DNA of 64,000 nucleotides from Aquipseudomonas alcaligenes NBRC 14159 (lineage in GTDB: Bacteria; Pseudomonadota; Gammaproteobacteria; Pseudomonadales; Pseudomonadaceae). This document shows positions 28,147 through 39,865 of the stretch, piece by piece (position 1 is the stretch's first letter; every line of letters begins with the position of its first letter). The position numbers were made by a program, and so were the translations under genes. The notes below the pieces were generated by a model that did no database searches, was not told the origin of the DNA, and was given only the letters and a program-made list of their open reading frames with translations. The stretch is taken from positions 62,001 to 126,000 of the forward strand of contig NZ_BATI01000028.1 of NCBI RefSeq assembly GCF_000467105.1. The letters run 5' to 3'.

Positions 28147-29181
28147 TCATTCGCTGAGCGGCAGGCGCTGGCCGGCCATCAGCAAGGCCAGGCGCGCCAG
28201 GCTGCTCCAGGCATCACCGGCGGCCTGGCCCTTGACCTGCGCGTCGATGCGCTGGGCATCGATCAGCAGCTGGTTCCAGCGCGCCGCCGTATGGCGTTGC
28301 AGGGCGCGGCTGTAGAGTGGACGGCGCTTGTCCCAGACCGGCGGGCGGGCGCTGGCGAAGGCTTTTTCCAGCGGTACGCCCTGGCTGAACTGCAGGGCCA
28401 GGCCGGCCAGCTGGCGCAGTTCGCGGGCCAGCATGACGACAATGAACAGTGGTTCCACGCCTTCGCCGCGCAGGCCTTCGAGCATGCGCAGGGCATGTGC
28501 GGCTTCGCCGTTGAGGATCGCATCGACTAGGCCGAACACGTCATAGCGGGCGCTGTCGGCCACGGCCGCCTGCACCGTGCTGGCGTCGATCTGGTTGCCC
28601 TCGGCCAGCAGCTTGAGCTTCTCGATTTCCTGGGCGGCGGCCAGCAGGTTGCCTTCCACCCGCGCGGCGATCAGCTCCACCGCTTCCTGGCTGGCAGCCA
28701 GGCCGGCTTGCGACAGGCGCTGGCGAATCCAGTTGGGCAGCTGGGCGACCTCGATCGGCCAGATCTGCAGGAACTGGCTGTGCGGGCCGTCGATCAGCGC
28801 CTTGGCCCACTTGGTCTTCTGCGTGCTGCCGTCGAGCTTGGGCAGGCTGATCAGCAGCACCGTGTCTTGCGGCGGCCGTTCCAGGTATTCGAGGATGGCC
28901 GCGGTGCCCTTGTCGCCCGGCTTGCCATTGGCGATGCGCAGCTCGATCAGGCGTTTCTCGGCGAACAGCGAGAGGCTGGCGCCGGCTTCGTAGAGCAGGC
29001 CCCAGTCGAAGCTGGCTTCGGCATGGAACACGGTGCGCTCGCTGAAACCCTGCTGGCGGGTGGCGGCACGGATGGCGTCCTCGGCTTCCTGGCACAGCAG
29101 CGGCTCGTCGCCACTGACCACGTAGACCGGCGCCAGGCCTGCCTGCAGATGCTTGCCGAGTTGGGCGGGGTTCAGTTTCAT
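28147..29181 (-). CDS. holA: DNA polymerase III delta subunit
   Basis: 344 residues. Begins MKLNPAQLGKHLQAGLAPVY followed by VSGDEPLLCQEAEDAIR, the N-terminal pattern of the clamp-loader delta subunit, which opens the beta clamp. It follows lptE, as in E. coli (leuS-lptE-holA), with a hairpin just before its start. Confidence 0.95.
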   Translation of the reverse strand: MKLNPAQLGKHLQAGLAPVYVVSGDEPLLCQEAEDAIRAATRQQGFSERTVFHAEASFDWGLLYEAGASLSLFAEKRLIELRIANGKPGDKGTAAILEYLERPPQDTVLLISLPKLDGSTQKTKWAKALIDGPHSQFLQIWPIEVAQLPNWIRQRLSQAGLAASQEAVELIAARVEGNLLAAAQEIEKLKLLAEGNQIDASTVQAAVADSARYDVFGLVDAILNGEAAHALRMLEGLRGEGVEPLFIVVMLARELRQLAGLALQFSQGVPLEKAFASARPPVWDKRRPLYSRALQRHTAARWNQLLIDAQRIDAQVKGQAAGDAWSSLARLALLMAGQRLPLSE

Positions 29182-29198
29182 CGCGGCTTCTTGCGAAA

Positions 29199-29218
29199 AG
29201 GGCCGGTTGCCCGGCCCT
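29199..29218 (-). terminator. Hairpin between lptE and holA
   Basis: 8-bp stem AGGGCCGG with CCGGCCCT and a 4-nt loop, followed on the minus strand by TTTTCGC. It lies 6 bp past the lptE stop and 17 bp before the holA start, so it could attenuate transcription into holA. Confidence 0.6.
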
Positions 29219-29224
29219 CTCTTA

Positions 29225-29833
29225 TCACTGCTTGATCGGCAGCTGGATCGGCGACTGCAGCGGCGCCGACTCCTGCTCGGCGCGGCGCGCCGCGGCGGCG
29301 GCTTCCGCTTCGGCGGCGGCGCGGGCCTCGGCTTCCTGCTGCAGCTGTTCCAGCTGGGCCGGGGTCAGCAGTTGCAGGCGCAGGGACAGCTGCTGGATCA
29401 GCTCGCGGCGCATTTCCTGGCGCAGCTGGCCGGACTCCTGGCTGGAGCCGATCAGGTTGTTCTCGTCGTGCACGTAGATGCTCTGCACTTCCAGCTTGTC
29501 CTGCAGCAACAGCAGGTTCTTCTCGCCGCGGATCTCGTAGTCCAGGCGGGTGGTCAGCTCGAGCTCGGCACTGCGTGCGCTGCCGCTGCGGCTGGCGGTA
29601 CGCTGGGTTTCCTGCTCGTTGGCCAGGAACAGGCGGTAGGGCGCGCCGTTGTGGACCTTCACGCCGCTGTTCTCGAGCAGCTGGCGCAGCTGCTTGGCGG
29701 TATCGCTGTAGGCGTTGCGCGCCTGCAGGTCGATTTCCTTGACGGCGAACTCGGCGCTGCCGGTGCCGCGCAGCTGGAAGCCGCAGGCGCTGAGCAGAAC
29801 GGCCAGACCTATTACCACCAGATTCCGTTTCAT
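29225..29833 (-). CDS. lptE: LPS-assembly lipoprotein LptE
   Basis: 202 residues. Signal and lipobox LLSAC followed by GFQLRG, the LptE start. LptE plugs the LptD barrel and completes the LPS export bridge at the outer membrane. The last 40 residues are an Ala/Glu/Arg-rich probable helix ([20 protein letters not shown]) beyond the folded domain. Two adjacent ATG codons exist (29836 and 29833); the second has the better ribosome-site spacing. It follows leuS. Confidence 0.93.
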   Translation of the reverse strand: MKRNLVVIGLAVLLSACGFQLRGTGSAEFAVKEIDLQARNAYSDTAKQLRQLLENSGVKVHNGAPYRLFLANEQETQRTASRSGSARSAELELTTRLDYEIRGEKNLLLLQDKLEVQSIYVHDENNLIGSSQESGQLRQEMRRELIQQLSLRLQLLTPAQLEQLQQEAEARAAAEAEAAAAARRAEQESAPLQSPIQLPIKQ

Positions 29834-29900
29834 CATTCTCTTCTATCCCCTTGGAGAGCCTCGGTGCCATGCGGGCATGGCGCCGAGCTTAAAGCAGTTT

Positions 29901-32576
<2,676 letters not shown>

Positions 32577-32693
32577 TCAGGGAAACCCTGATTGTGCCTC
32601 GGCCGCCGTTTGTCGCGGCGTCCGGCCTCGCCCGGGGCTGGCGCTAAGCTTGCCAGAGAGAGGCGCGCGGTAGGCGTCCGGTCGAGGTGAGGG

Positions 32694-33140
32694 ATGGCAG
32701 AGTCGCGGCGTGCGGAGGTGGGCGGAGGGCTCTACGAGCGGCTGTTGCAGCGCCTGGCTCTGGCTCTGCAGGAAGCGGATACCGCGACCCGCCTGCACCA
32801 GGCGCCGCCGGACGAGCTGGAGCTGAGTGGTCTGACGCCCGCCGAGCTGGAGTTGATCCGCGCCTACCTGGATCGCGACCTCAACTGGCTGCGCGGCTGG
32901 CATGCCGCCGCCGAGGAGCTGGCGCTGATCGAGCAGCTGCCGGCCGCCAGCAAGCCTGTCAGCAAGCTGCCGGCGCGGGCGGCGAGCAAGCCGCTGCCGC
33001 GTGGCAAGCCGATGATCAAGAAACGCCAGCAGCTGTGCTGCGCGCTCTGTGGCACTGTGGCCCGGGTGCAGCGCGGCGAGGGTGTGCTGCCTTGCAGTGC
33101 GTGCGGCTCCAAGCTGTTTCGTGCCGGTCAGCCACGTTAG
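32694..33140 (+). CDS. ybeL: Zinc-ribbon protein, DUF1451 (YbeL) family
   Basis: 148 residues. An alpha-helical N-terminal part with charged residues (LYERLLQRLALALQEADTAT) is followed by a basic linker and a C-terminal zinc ribbon with CALCG and CSACGSKLF. E. coli ybeL is likewise beside leuS. The function is unknown. The gene is divergent from leuS, with 180 bp between them that hold both promoters and no other recognisable element. Confidence 0.85.
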   Translation: MAESRRAEVGGGLYERLLQRLALALQEADTATRLHQAPPDELELSGLTPAELELIRAYLDRDLNWLRGWHAAAEELALIEQLPAASKPVSKLPARAASKPLPRGKPMIKKRQQLCCALCGTVARVQRGEGVLPCSACGSKLFRAGQPR

Positions 33141-33191
33141 CGCTCGACTAGCCGGGGCGTAGCTCATAACCTCCGGGCACTGGAGGTGCCC

Positions 33192-33959
33192 ATGGAACTG
33201 CGCTTTATCCTCAAACAACTGATCCTGCCGCCCGGCGGCCTGATGCTGCTGATCCTGCTGGCCTGGCTGCTGTGGGCCTGGGCGGGGCGCCCGCGGCTGG
33301 CAGTGGCGTGCCTGCTGGCTGGTCTTGGAGGGCTGTGGCTGCTCAGTCTGCCGGCCGTGGTGGAGTGGGCGGCGCGACTGATCGAGCGCGAGCCGGCGCT
33401 GGTCGAGGCGCAGTGGCCCGGCCTGGCGCAACGCTCTCAGGTCATCGTGGTGCTCGGCTCCGGGCGCGAGGAGGCCGATCCGGCTTGGGGCAGCGACCAA
33501 CCCAGCGTCACCGCGATCGAGCGCCTGCGCTATGCCGCGCGCCTGCACCGGGCCTCGCAGCTGCCGCTGCTGATCAGTGGCGGCCTGCACTACGGCCAGC
33601 CACCCAGCGAGGCGGCGATGATGGCCGACGTGCTGCAGCGCGACTTCGGCGTGGCAACCCGCTGGCGCGAGGAGCGCAGCCGCACCACCTGGGAGAACGC
33701 GCTGTTCACGGCCGAGCTGCTCAAGGCGCAGGGCGTGAGCCGCGTGGTGCTGGTGACCCAAGCCGCACACATGCCGCGGGCGCGCTGGTGCTTCGAGCGT
33801 GCCGGGCTTGAGGTGGTGGCGGCGCCGCTGGGCTTTCTCGGCGTGCCCAACGAGCGCCCGCTGGGTGGCTGGCTACCGGAGGGCAAGGCGCTGTGGCAGA
33901 GCACGCGCCTGCTCAATGAGGCGATCGGGCTGGCGGTCTATCCGCTGCTCTATCGCTGA
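33192..33959 (+). CDS. YdcF/ElyC-family DUF218 envelope protein
   Basis: 255 residues. Two N-terminal membrane segments (about 14-30 and 35-55) are followed by a DUF218 domain with VIVVLGSGREEADP, LLISGGLHYGQPPSEAAMMA, the RTTWENA stretch and VVLVTQAAHMPRARWCFERA. E. coli ElyC (YcbC), with the same plan, is needed for envelope integrity and undecaprenyl-phosphate metabolism at low temperature. The start at 33192 has GGAGG 5 nt upstream. It converges on lnt. Confidence 0.85.
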   Translation: MELRFILKQLILPPGGLMLLILLAWLLWAWAGRPRLAVACLLAGLGGLWLLSLPAVVEWAARLIEREPALVEAQWPGLAQRSQVIVVLGSGREEADPAWGSDQPSVTAIERLRYAARLHRASQLPLLISGGLHYGQPPSEAAMMADVLQRDFGVATRWREERSRTTWENALFTAELLKAQGVSRVVLVTQAAHMPRARWCFERAGLEVVAAPLGFLGVPNERPLGGWLPEGKALWQSTRLLNEAIGLAVYPLLYR

Positions 33960-33971
33960 GACGGTCCGCGC

Positions 33972-35510
33972 TCAGGCCGCCTGCGGGCTGAGGCCGCGAG
34001 CTGCGCGGCGGCGGGCGAAGAAGGCCCAGCCCAGCAGCAGGCTGCACAGCACCACCAGCGGCCAGGCGCGCCATTGCAGGTAGGGCGTCAGCCCCTGCAT
34101 CGGTTGCACCTCGCCATAGAGGATGGCCTGCTGGAACTGCGGGATCTGCGCGCTGATACGGCCTTGCGGGTCGATCAGCGCGGTGACGCCGTTGTTGGTG
34201 GCGCGGATCATCCAGCGGCCCGCTTCGAGGGCGCGCATCTGCGCCATCTGCAGGTGTTGCAGTGGGCCGATCGAGGTGCCGAACCAGGTGTCGTTGCTCA
34301 CCGTCAGCAGCAGATCGCTCTGCGCGGCCAGGCCGGCGGCGAATTCCGGGTACACGACTTCGTAGCAGATAAAGGGCGCGATCTTCAGGCCCTTGGCCTG
34401 CAGCGGGGCCTGGTCGGCGGGGCCGCGGGCGAAGTCGGACATCGGCAGGTCGAAGAAGGCGATCAGGCCGCGCAGCACTTCCTGCAGCGGCACGTATTCG
34501 CCGAACGGCACCAGCTTCTGCTTCAGGTAGGTGCCTTCGCCCCAGCCGGTGACGGTGATCGCGTTGTAGTAGCGTTTATCGCCATGCTCGTTGCTCTGGC
34601 GCAGCGGCACGCCGGTGATCAGCGCGGCGTCGCGCTCGGCGGCGACGCGGCCCATCACCTTGAGGTAGCCCTCGGCGTACTCCTTGAGCACCGGTACGGC
34701 GGTTTCCGGCCAGACGATCAGGTCGGCGGGGCGGCTGCTCAGGGTCATGTCGCGGTACAGGTTCAGCTGGGCCTCCAGCTGGGCCGGGTCCCACTTCATG
34801 TTCTGCTCGACGTTGCCCTGCACGGCGGCGACCTTGAGCGGCTCGCCCTTGCTGGCGGTCCAGGCGTTGCCCTGCAGCGCCAGGCCGATGCCCCAGGGCG
34901 CCAGCAGCAGGAGCAGGGCGGCGGCCAGGCGTGGTTTGTCGCCGAGCAGGCGGGGCAGGTTGACCAGCAGCGCGGCCGACAGCGCCAGGCTGAGGGAAAT
35001 CAGCCACATGCCGCCCACCGGCGCCAGCCCGGCCAGCGGTCCGTATAGCTGGCTGTAGCCGGCATAGAGCCAGGGGAAGCCGGTGAGGAACCAGCCGCGG
35101 AAGGCTTCCTGAGCCAGCCACAGGGCGGCGAAAGCCAGGGCGTCGCTGACCGGTGCATCGTTGCGGCGCAGCCAGCGTGCCCACAGCCAGGCCGCCAGGG
35201 CGAAGAACAGCGCGATCCCGGCACAGAAGCCGAAGGTGAGAAAGGCCGCCAGGGCCGGAGAGGCGGCGCCGTAGTCGTGGATGCTGACGTAGACCCAGCT
35301 GGTGCCGGCGAGGAACAGGCCGAGGCCGTAGCACCAGCCGCGCAGCAGCGCCTGGCGCGGGCTCAGCTCACGCAGGCCGAGATAGAAAATGGCGATGGCC
35401 AGCAGGGCCAGCGGCCAGATATCGAAGGGAGCCAGGGCCAGGGTGGTGGTGGCGCCGCCGGCGAGAGCCAGCAGGTTGCCCGGCCAGCCGGGTGGGGTGA
35501 TCCAGCGCAT
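33972..35510 (-). CDS. lnt: Apolipoprotein N-acyltransferase
   Basis: 512 residues, with a block of about six to eight membrane segments before the nitrilase-like domain. The catalytic triad residues are seen in WPETAVP (Glu), KQKLVPFGEYVPL (Lys) and PFICYEVVYPE (Cys). It adds the third acyl chain to lipoproteins in the inner membrane, so it serves the lipoproteins RlpA, LptE and MltB encoded nearby. Conserved order lnt-corC-ybeY-phoH-miaB on the minus strand. Confidence 0.96.
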   Translation of the reverse strand: MRWITPPGWPGNLLALAGGATTTLALAPFDIWPLALLAIAIFYLGLRELSPRQALLRGWCYGLGLFLAGTSWVYVSIHDYGAASPALAAFLTFGFCAGIALFFALAAWLWARWLRRNDAPVSDALAFAALWLAQEAFRGWFLTGFPWLYAGYSQLYGPLAGLAPVGGMWLISLSLALSAALLVNLPRLLGDKPRLAAALLLLLAPWGIGLALQGNAWTASKGEPLKVAAVQGNVEQNMKWDPAQLEAQLNLYRDMTLSSRPADLIVWPETAVPVLKEYAEGYLKVMGRVAAERDAALITGVPLRQSNEHGDKRYYNAITVTGWGEGTYLKQKLVPFGEYVPLQEVLRGLIAFFDLPMSDFARGPADQAPLQAKGLKIAPFICYEVVYPEFAAGLAAQSDLLLTVSNDTWFGTSIGPLQHLQMAQMRALEAGRWMIRATNNGVTALIDPQGRISAQIPQFQQAILYGEVQPMQGLTPYLQWRAWPLVVLCSLLLGWAFFARRRAARGLSPQAA

Positions 35511-35570
35511 CGTGCGTCCTTGATCGGGAATCAGGCGGGCAAGGGTACTGGAAGCAGGGGTGGGTAGAAA

Positions 35571-35605
35571 CTCCCTCTCCCTCTGGGAGAGGGCTGGGGT
35601 GAGGG
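35571..35605. repeat. Palindromic intergenic repeat, copy 1
   Basis: A 9-bp perfect stem (CCCTCTCCC with GGGAGAGGG, 3-nt loop) followed by CTGGGGTGAGGG. The sequence looks like a dispersed short palindromic element common in pseudomonads, probably REP-like. A second, degenerate and reversed copy lies 45 bp away. Confidence 0.6.
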
Positions 35606-35650
35606 TGCCATGTGCAGTTTGGAATTGCCTGGAAGACGCGGGCCGCCCCT

Positions 35651-35680
35651 GCCCCTCTCCCGGAGGGCGAGGGGAGGCTG
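35651..35680. repeat. Palindromic intergenic repeat, copy 2 (inverted, degenerate)
   Basis: CCCCTCTCCC and GGGCGAGGGG form an imperfect stem, then AGGCTG. It ends just before the corC stop. With copy 1 it makes an inverted pair that fills most of the lnt-corC gap. It may act as a transcription barrier or an mRNA stabiliser. Confidence 0.5.
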
Positions 35681-35683
35681 GGC

Positions 35684-36520
35684 TTAACGCTCCAGCGGCG
35701 TCAGGCGCAGCAGGTGCACCCGGCGGCTGTCGGCGTTGAGTACGCGAAAGCGGTACTCGCCGATCTCGGTCACTTCGTTGCGCTTGGGCAGGTGGCCGAA
35801 GGCATTCATCACCAGGCCGCCGACGGTGTCGAACTCGCTGTCGGGGAACTCGGTGTCGAAGGCTTCGTTGAAGTTCTCGATCGGGGTCAGCGCCTTGATC
35901 AGGAAGTCACCGGACGGCAGCGGTTTGATGTAGCTGTCTTCCTCGACATCGTGCTCGTCCTCGATGTCGCCGACGATCTGTTCCAGCACGTCCTCGATGG
36001 TCACCAGGCCGGCGACGCCGCCGTACTCGTCGATCACCACGGCCATGTGGTTGTGGTTGGCGCGGAACTCGCGCAGCAGCACGTTGAGGCGCTTGGATTC
36101 CGGCACGAAGGTGGCCGGGCGCAGCAGCTGCTTGATGTCGAACGGCTTGTCGCTGCCGAGGATCAGCGGTAGCAGGTCCTTGGCCAGGAGGATGCCGATC
36201 ACCTCGTCGAGGCTTTCGCCGATCACCGGGTAGCGCGAGTGGGCGGAGTCGATGATCGCCGGGAGGAACTCCTGCGGCGAGTGGCTGGCCTTGATGCTGA
36301 CCATCTGCGAGCGCGGCACCATGATGTCGCGTACCTGCAGGTCGGCGACCTGGATGGCGCCCTCGACGATGGCCAGTGCTTCGCTGTCGAGCAGCTTGTT
36401 CTGGTGGGCTTCGCGCAGGACTTCCAGCAGCTCCTGGCGGTTTCTCGGCTCATGAGCAAAAGCCTGGGTCAGCTTGTTGAACCAGGACTTCTGCTCGTTG
36501 CTCGATCGGTCTTCGCTCAT
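35684..36520 (-). CDS. corC: CorC/HlyC-type CBS-domain transporter-associated protein
   Basis: 278 residues (ybeX). Two CBS domains (about 65-190) with IMVPRSQMVSI and RYPVIGESLDEVIGILLAKD, then a CorC/HlyC domain ending VHLLRLTPLER. It is classically linked to Mg/Co efflux; recent work on YbeX ties it to ribosome assembly, which fits its neighbour ybeY. It carries no membrane segment. Confidence 0.93.
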   Translation of the reverse strand: MSEDRSSNEQKSWFNKLTQAFAHEPRNRQELLEVLREAHQNKLLDSEALAIVEGAIQVADLQVRDIMVPRSQMVSIKASHSPQEFLPAIIDSAHSRYPVIGESLDEVIGILLAKDLLPLILGSDKPFDIKQLLRPATFVPESKRLNVLLREFRANHNHMAVVIDEYGGVAGLVTIEDVLEQIVGDIEDEHDVEEDSYIKPLPSGDFLIKALTPIENFNEAFDTEFPDSEFDTVGGLVMNAFGHLPKRNEVTEIGEYRFRVLNADSRRVHLLRLTPLER

Positions 36521-36539
36521 GGTGAGTCTCAGTATCTTC

Positions 36540-36995
36540 CTATTCTTCGGCGTACGGGTCGGGGTGACCCAGTTCGGCCAGCAATTCTCGTTCCAGTGCT
36601 TCCATCTCCTCGGCTTCCTCGTCTTCGAGGTGGTCGTAGCCGAGCAGGTGCAGGCAGCCGTGGATGACCAGGTGGGCCCAGTGCGCCTCCAGGGTCTTGC
36701 CCTGTTCGCGGGCCTCGCGCTCGACCACCGGCACGCAGATCACCAGGTCGCCGAGCAGCGGGATATCCAGTAGTTCGTCCGGCACATCGGCCGGGAAGGA
36801 CAGCACGTTGGTGGCGTAGTCCTTGTGTCGCCAGGTGTGGTTCAGCTCGCGGCCTTCGGCTTCGTCGACCAGGCGGATGGTCAGCTCCGAGTCGGCCGTG
36901 CGCTGGCGCAGGGCCAGCTCGCACCAGTGGCGCAGCTGCGCCTCGCTGGGCAGGTCGGTGGCGGCGGAGGCGTTCTGCAGGTCCAGTTCAAGCAT
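36540..36995 (-). CDS. ybeY: Endoribonuclease YbeY, rRNA maturation factor
   Basis: 151 residues. Zinc-site motif [11 protein letters not shown] in the UPF0054 pattern, and [10 protein letters not shown] upstream. It processes 16S rRNA 3' ends and takes part in 70S quality control. Its start overlaps the 3' end of phoH by 8 bp, which implies coupling. Confidence 0.95.
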   Translation of the reverse strand: MLELDLQNASAATDLPSEAQLRHWCELALRQRTADSELTIRLVDEAEGRELNHTWRHKDYATNVLSFPADVPDELLDIPLLGDLVICVPVVEREAREQGKTLEAHWAHLVIHGCLHLLGYDHLEDEEAEEMEALERELLAELGHPDPYAEE

Positions 36996-37983
36996 GCGGC
37001 TGGCCTTTGCCGGGCTCGTCCTGCTGTTCCTCGAAGCGCTCGTAGGCCTCGACGATGCGCTGCACCAGCGGGTGGCGGACCACGTCCTTGGGCTGGAAGT
37101 GGGTGAAGCTGATGCCGGGGACGTCCTTCAGCACCTTGATCACGTGGGCCAGGCCGGACTTGGTGCCGCGCGGCAGGTCGACCTGGGTGACGTCGCCGGT
37201 GATCACGGCGGTGGAGCCGAAGCCGATACGGGTGAGGAACATCTTCATCTGCTCGAGCGTGGTGTTCTGACTCTCGTCGAGAATGATGAAGCTGTTGTTA
37301 AGGGTGCGGCCACGCATGTAGGCCAGCGGGGCGATCTCGATCACCTGCTTTTCGATCAGCTTGGCCACGTTGTCGAAGCCGAGCATCTCGTACAGCGCGT
37401 CGTAGAGCGGGCGCAGGTAGGGGTCGATCTTCTGCGCCAGGTCGCCGGGGAGGAAGCCAAGCTTCTCGCCGGCTTCCACCGCCGGGCGCACCAGCAGGAT
37501 GCGTCGTACCTGCTCGCGCTCCAGGGCGTCCACCGCGCAGGCCACGGCCAGGTAGGTCTTGCCGGTACCGGCCGGGCCGATGCCGAAGTTGATGTCGTTG
37601 TCGAGGATCGCCTTGACGTAGCGCTGCTGGTTGGCGCCACGCGGCTTGATCACGCCCTTCTTGGTGCGCAGGGTCACGCCGGAGTCGGCCTTGCCGCTGT
37701 CCAGCGCTTCCAGGCCGGACTCCTGCAGGTACAGGTGGACCAGCTCCGGCGACAGCTCGGCGCTCTTGGTTTCGCGGTACAGGCGGCGCAGCAGGTTCTC
37801 GGCGGACTGGGTGTGCTTGCTCGGGCCGACCAGTTCGAACTGGTTGCCGCGGTTGCGAATCTCGATCGACAGGCGCTGTTCGATCAGGCGCAGGTGCTCG
37901 TCGAATTGCCCGCACAGGTTGGCGAAGCGGCGTGCTTCGTAGGGTTCGAGGGTGAAACGATGCGGTTCTATGGAGACGTTCAA
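36988..37983 (-). CDS. ybeZ: PhoH-family ATPase (YbeZ)
   Basis: 331 residues. Walker [12 protein letters not shown] and Walker [10 protein letters not shown], with an N-terminal KH-like part. It is an RNA-associated ATPase that interacts with YbeY. The first possible start is a TTG at 37983, since no in-frame ATG exists upstream of Met codons deep in the domain. That makes it an unusual weak start, with a poor ribosome-binding site. Confidence 0.92.
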   Translation of the reverse strand: MNVSIEPHRFTLEPYEARRFANLCGQFDEHLRLIEQRLSIEIRNRGNQFELVGPSKHTQSAENLLRRLYRETKSAELSPELVHLYLQESGLEALDSGKADSGVTLRTKKGVIKPRGANQQRYVKAILDNDINFGIGPAGTGKTYLAVACAVDALEREQVRRILLVRPAVEAGEKLGFLPGDLAQKIDPYLRPLYDALYEMLGFDNVAKLIEKQVIEIAPLAYMRGRTLNNSFIILDESQNTTLEQMKMFLTRIGFGSTAVITGDVTQVDLPRGTKSGLAHVIKVLKDVPGISFTHFQPKDVVRHPLVQRIVEAYERFEEQQDEPGKGQPHA

Positions 37984-38032
37984 TGGGGTCCGGTTGCCGT
38001 TGTGCGGCGGGAATGATGGTCGAAGGATAACC

Positions 38033-38066
38033 CCAGGTGCCCGAGGACGAAAGTTCGGGCACCTGG
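38033..38066. other. Large perfect inverted repeat between miaB and phoH
   Basis: Perfect 12-bp stem (CCAGGTGCCCGA with TCGGGCACCTGG, 10-nt loop). It sits 14 bp past the miaB stop and about 50 bp before the phoH TTG. The minus-strand transcript continues GGTTATCC, not a U tract, so this is probably an mRNA structure or attenuator and not a normal terminator. Confidence 0.7.
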
Positions 38067-38080
38067 CGAAGGGCTAGCCG

Positions 38081-39409
38081 TTAGTCGATAAGAGTGCCGC
38101 GCAGCGAGTGGGGCAGGGCGCCATCGATGTGCACGTTGACGAACTGGCCGATCAGCGCGGGGTTGTCCGAGCGGAAGTTGACGATGCGATTGTTCTCGGT
38201 GCGGCCCTGGAGCATGCCCGGGTCTTTCTTCGAGTAATCGCTGACCAGGATGCGCTGGGTACTGCCGGTCATCTTGTGGCTGATCTCGTAGCCCTGCTGG
38301 TGGATGCGGCTCTGCAGGATCTGCAGGCGCTGCTTCTTCACCTCGTCCGGGGTGTCGTCGACCAGGTCGGCCGCCGGGGTGCCCGGGCGCGCGCTGTAGA
38401 TAAAGGAGAAGGAGAAGTCGAAGCCGACATCCTCGATCAGTTTCATGGTCTGCTCGAAGTCCTTCTCGGTCTCGCCGGGGAAACCGACGATGAAGTCCGA
38501 GCTGATGCAGATGTCCGGCACCGCCGCCTTCAGCTTGCGGATGCGCGACTTGTACTCCAGCGCCGTGTGGTTGCGCTTCATCGCCGCGAGGATGCGGTCC
38601 GAACCGGACTGCACCGGCAGGTGGAGAAACTTCACCAGCTGCGGAATCTCGGCATGGGCCTGGATGATGGCGTCGGAGAACTCCAGCGGGTGGCTGGTGG
38701 TGTAGCGGATGCGCTCGATGCCGTCGATGGTCGCCACTGCGTAGAGCAGGTCGGCGAAGTCGGCAATGCTGCCGTCCGGGGTCTCGCCGCGGTAGCCGTT
38801 GACGTTCTGGCCGAGCAGGGTGACTTCCTTGACGCCTTTCTCGGCCAGCTGGGTGATTTCCAGCAGCACGTCACCCAGCGGGCGGCTGACTTCCTCGCCG
38901 CGGGTGTAGGGCACCACGCAGAAGGTGCAGTACTTGCTGCAGCCTTCCATGACCGAGACGAAGGCGCTGGGGCCGTCGACGCGTGGCTCGGGCAGGCGGT
39001 CGAACTTCTCGATCTCGGGGAAGCTGATGTCGATCTGTGCCTTCTTGGTGCTGCGCGCAGCGTCGATCATCTCCGGCAGGCGGTGCAGGGTCTGTGGGCC
39101 GAAGACCACGTCGACATAGGGCGCGCGGTCGCGGATGGCGGCGCCTTCCTGGCTGGCCACGCAGCCGCCGACGCCGATCACCAGGTCCGGGTTCTCCTGT
39201 TTCAGCTCGCGCCACATACCCAGTTTGGAGAACACCTTTTCCTGAGCTTTTTCACGGATCGAGCAGGTGTTGAGGAGGATCACGTCGGCTTCGGCCGGAT
39301 TTTCCGTGACTTCCAGGGCCTGGTGTTCGCCCAGCAGGTCGACCATGCGCGAGCTGTCGTACTCGTTCATCTGGCAACCGTGGGTCTCGATATATAGCTT
39401 CTTGGCCAT
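38081..39409 (-). CDS. miaB: tRNA-2-methylthio-N6-dimethylallyladenosine synthase
   Basis: 442 residues. UPF0004 domain cysteines in [24 protein letters not shown] and [11 protein letters not shown], the radical SAM motif CSKYCTFC, and a C-terminal TRAM domain (about 375-440). It adds methylthio to i6A37 in tRNAs. The ATG at 39409 is used; an in-frame extension to 39445 lacks conserved sequence. Confidence 0.96.
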   Translation of the reverse strand: MAKKLYIETHGCQMNEYDSSRMVDLLGEHQALEVTENPAEADVILLNTCSIREKAQEKVFSKLGMWRELKQENPDLVIGVGGCVASQEGAAIRDRAPYVDVVFGPQTLHRLPEMIDAARSTKKAQIDISFPEIEKFDRLPEPRVDGPSAFVSVMEGCSKYCTFCVVPYTRGEEVSRPLGDVLLEITQLAEKGVKEVTLLGQNVNGYRGETPDGSIADFADLLYAVATIDGIERIRYTTSHPLEFSDAIIQAHAEIPQLVKFLHLPVQSGSDRILAAMKRNHTALEYKSRIRKLKAAVPDICISSDFIVGFPGETEKDFEQTMKLIEDVGFDFSFSFIYSARPGTPAADLVDDTPDEVKKQRLQILQSRIHQQGYEISHKMTGSTQRILVSDYSKKDPGMLQGRTENNRIVNFRSDNPALIGQFVNVHIDGALPHSLRGTLID

Positions 39410-39538
39410 CTGCGTGCGTCGGGGTGGTTCGATAGGACCGCGCATTATAGGGGCCGACCGCCAGCCTTCCTAGCGTTGCCTGTCCGGCCCCTGTAAGATC
39501 GCGCCCCCGATTTGCAGCAGTCCTCTATCCTTCTTCCC

Positions 39539-39862
39539 ATGAGCAAGCGCGAACCCATCTACAAGGTGATCTTCATCAACCAGGGCCAGGTGTACGAGAT
39601 GTACGCCAAGCAGATCTATCAGAGCGATCTGTGGGGCTTCCTGGAGGTGGAGGAGTTCGTCTTCGGCGAGCGCACCCAGGTGGTGGTCGACCCCAGCGAG
39701 GAGAAGCTCAAGGCGCAGTTCGAGGGTGTGGTGCGCAGCTTCGTGCCGATGCACTCGATCGTGCGCATCGACGAGGTGGAGCGTCTGGGGACGCCGAAGA
39801 TCAGCGAGGCCAAGGGTGGCGGCAACGTGATGCCGTTTCCCATGCCGATGCCCGAGAAGTAG
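39539..39862 (+). CDS. DUF1820 family protein
   Basis: 107 residues (SKREPIYKVIFINQGQVYEM). A small conserved proteobacterial protein with no known function, rich in beta strands (VEEFVFGERTQVVVDPSEEK), and with a Met/Pro-rich tail (NVMPFPMPMPEK). Single gene, divergent from miaB and convergent with the Sel1 gene 3 bp away. Confidence 0.85.
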   Translation: MSKREPIYKVIFINQGQVYEMYAKQIYQSDLWGFLEVEEFVFGERTQVVVDPSEEKLKAQFEGVVRSFVPMHSIVRIDEVERLGTPKISEAKGGGNVMPFPMPMPEK

Positions 39863-39865
39863 CGC

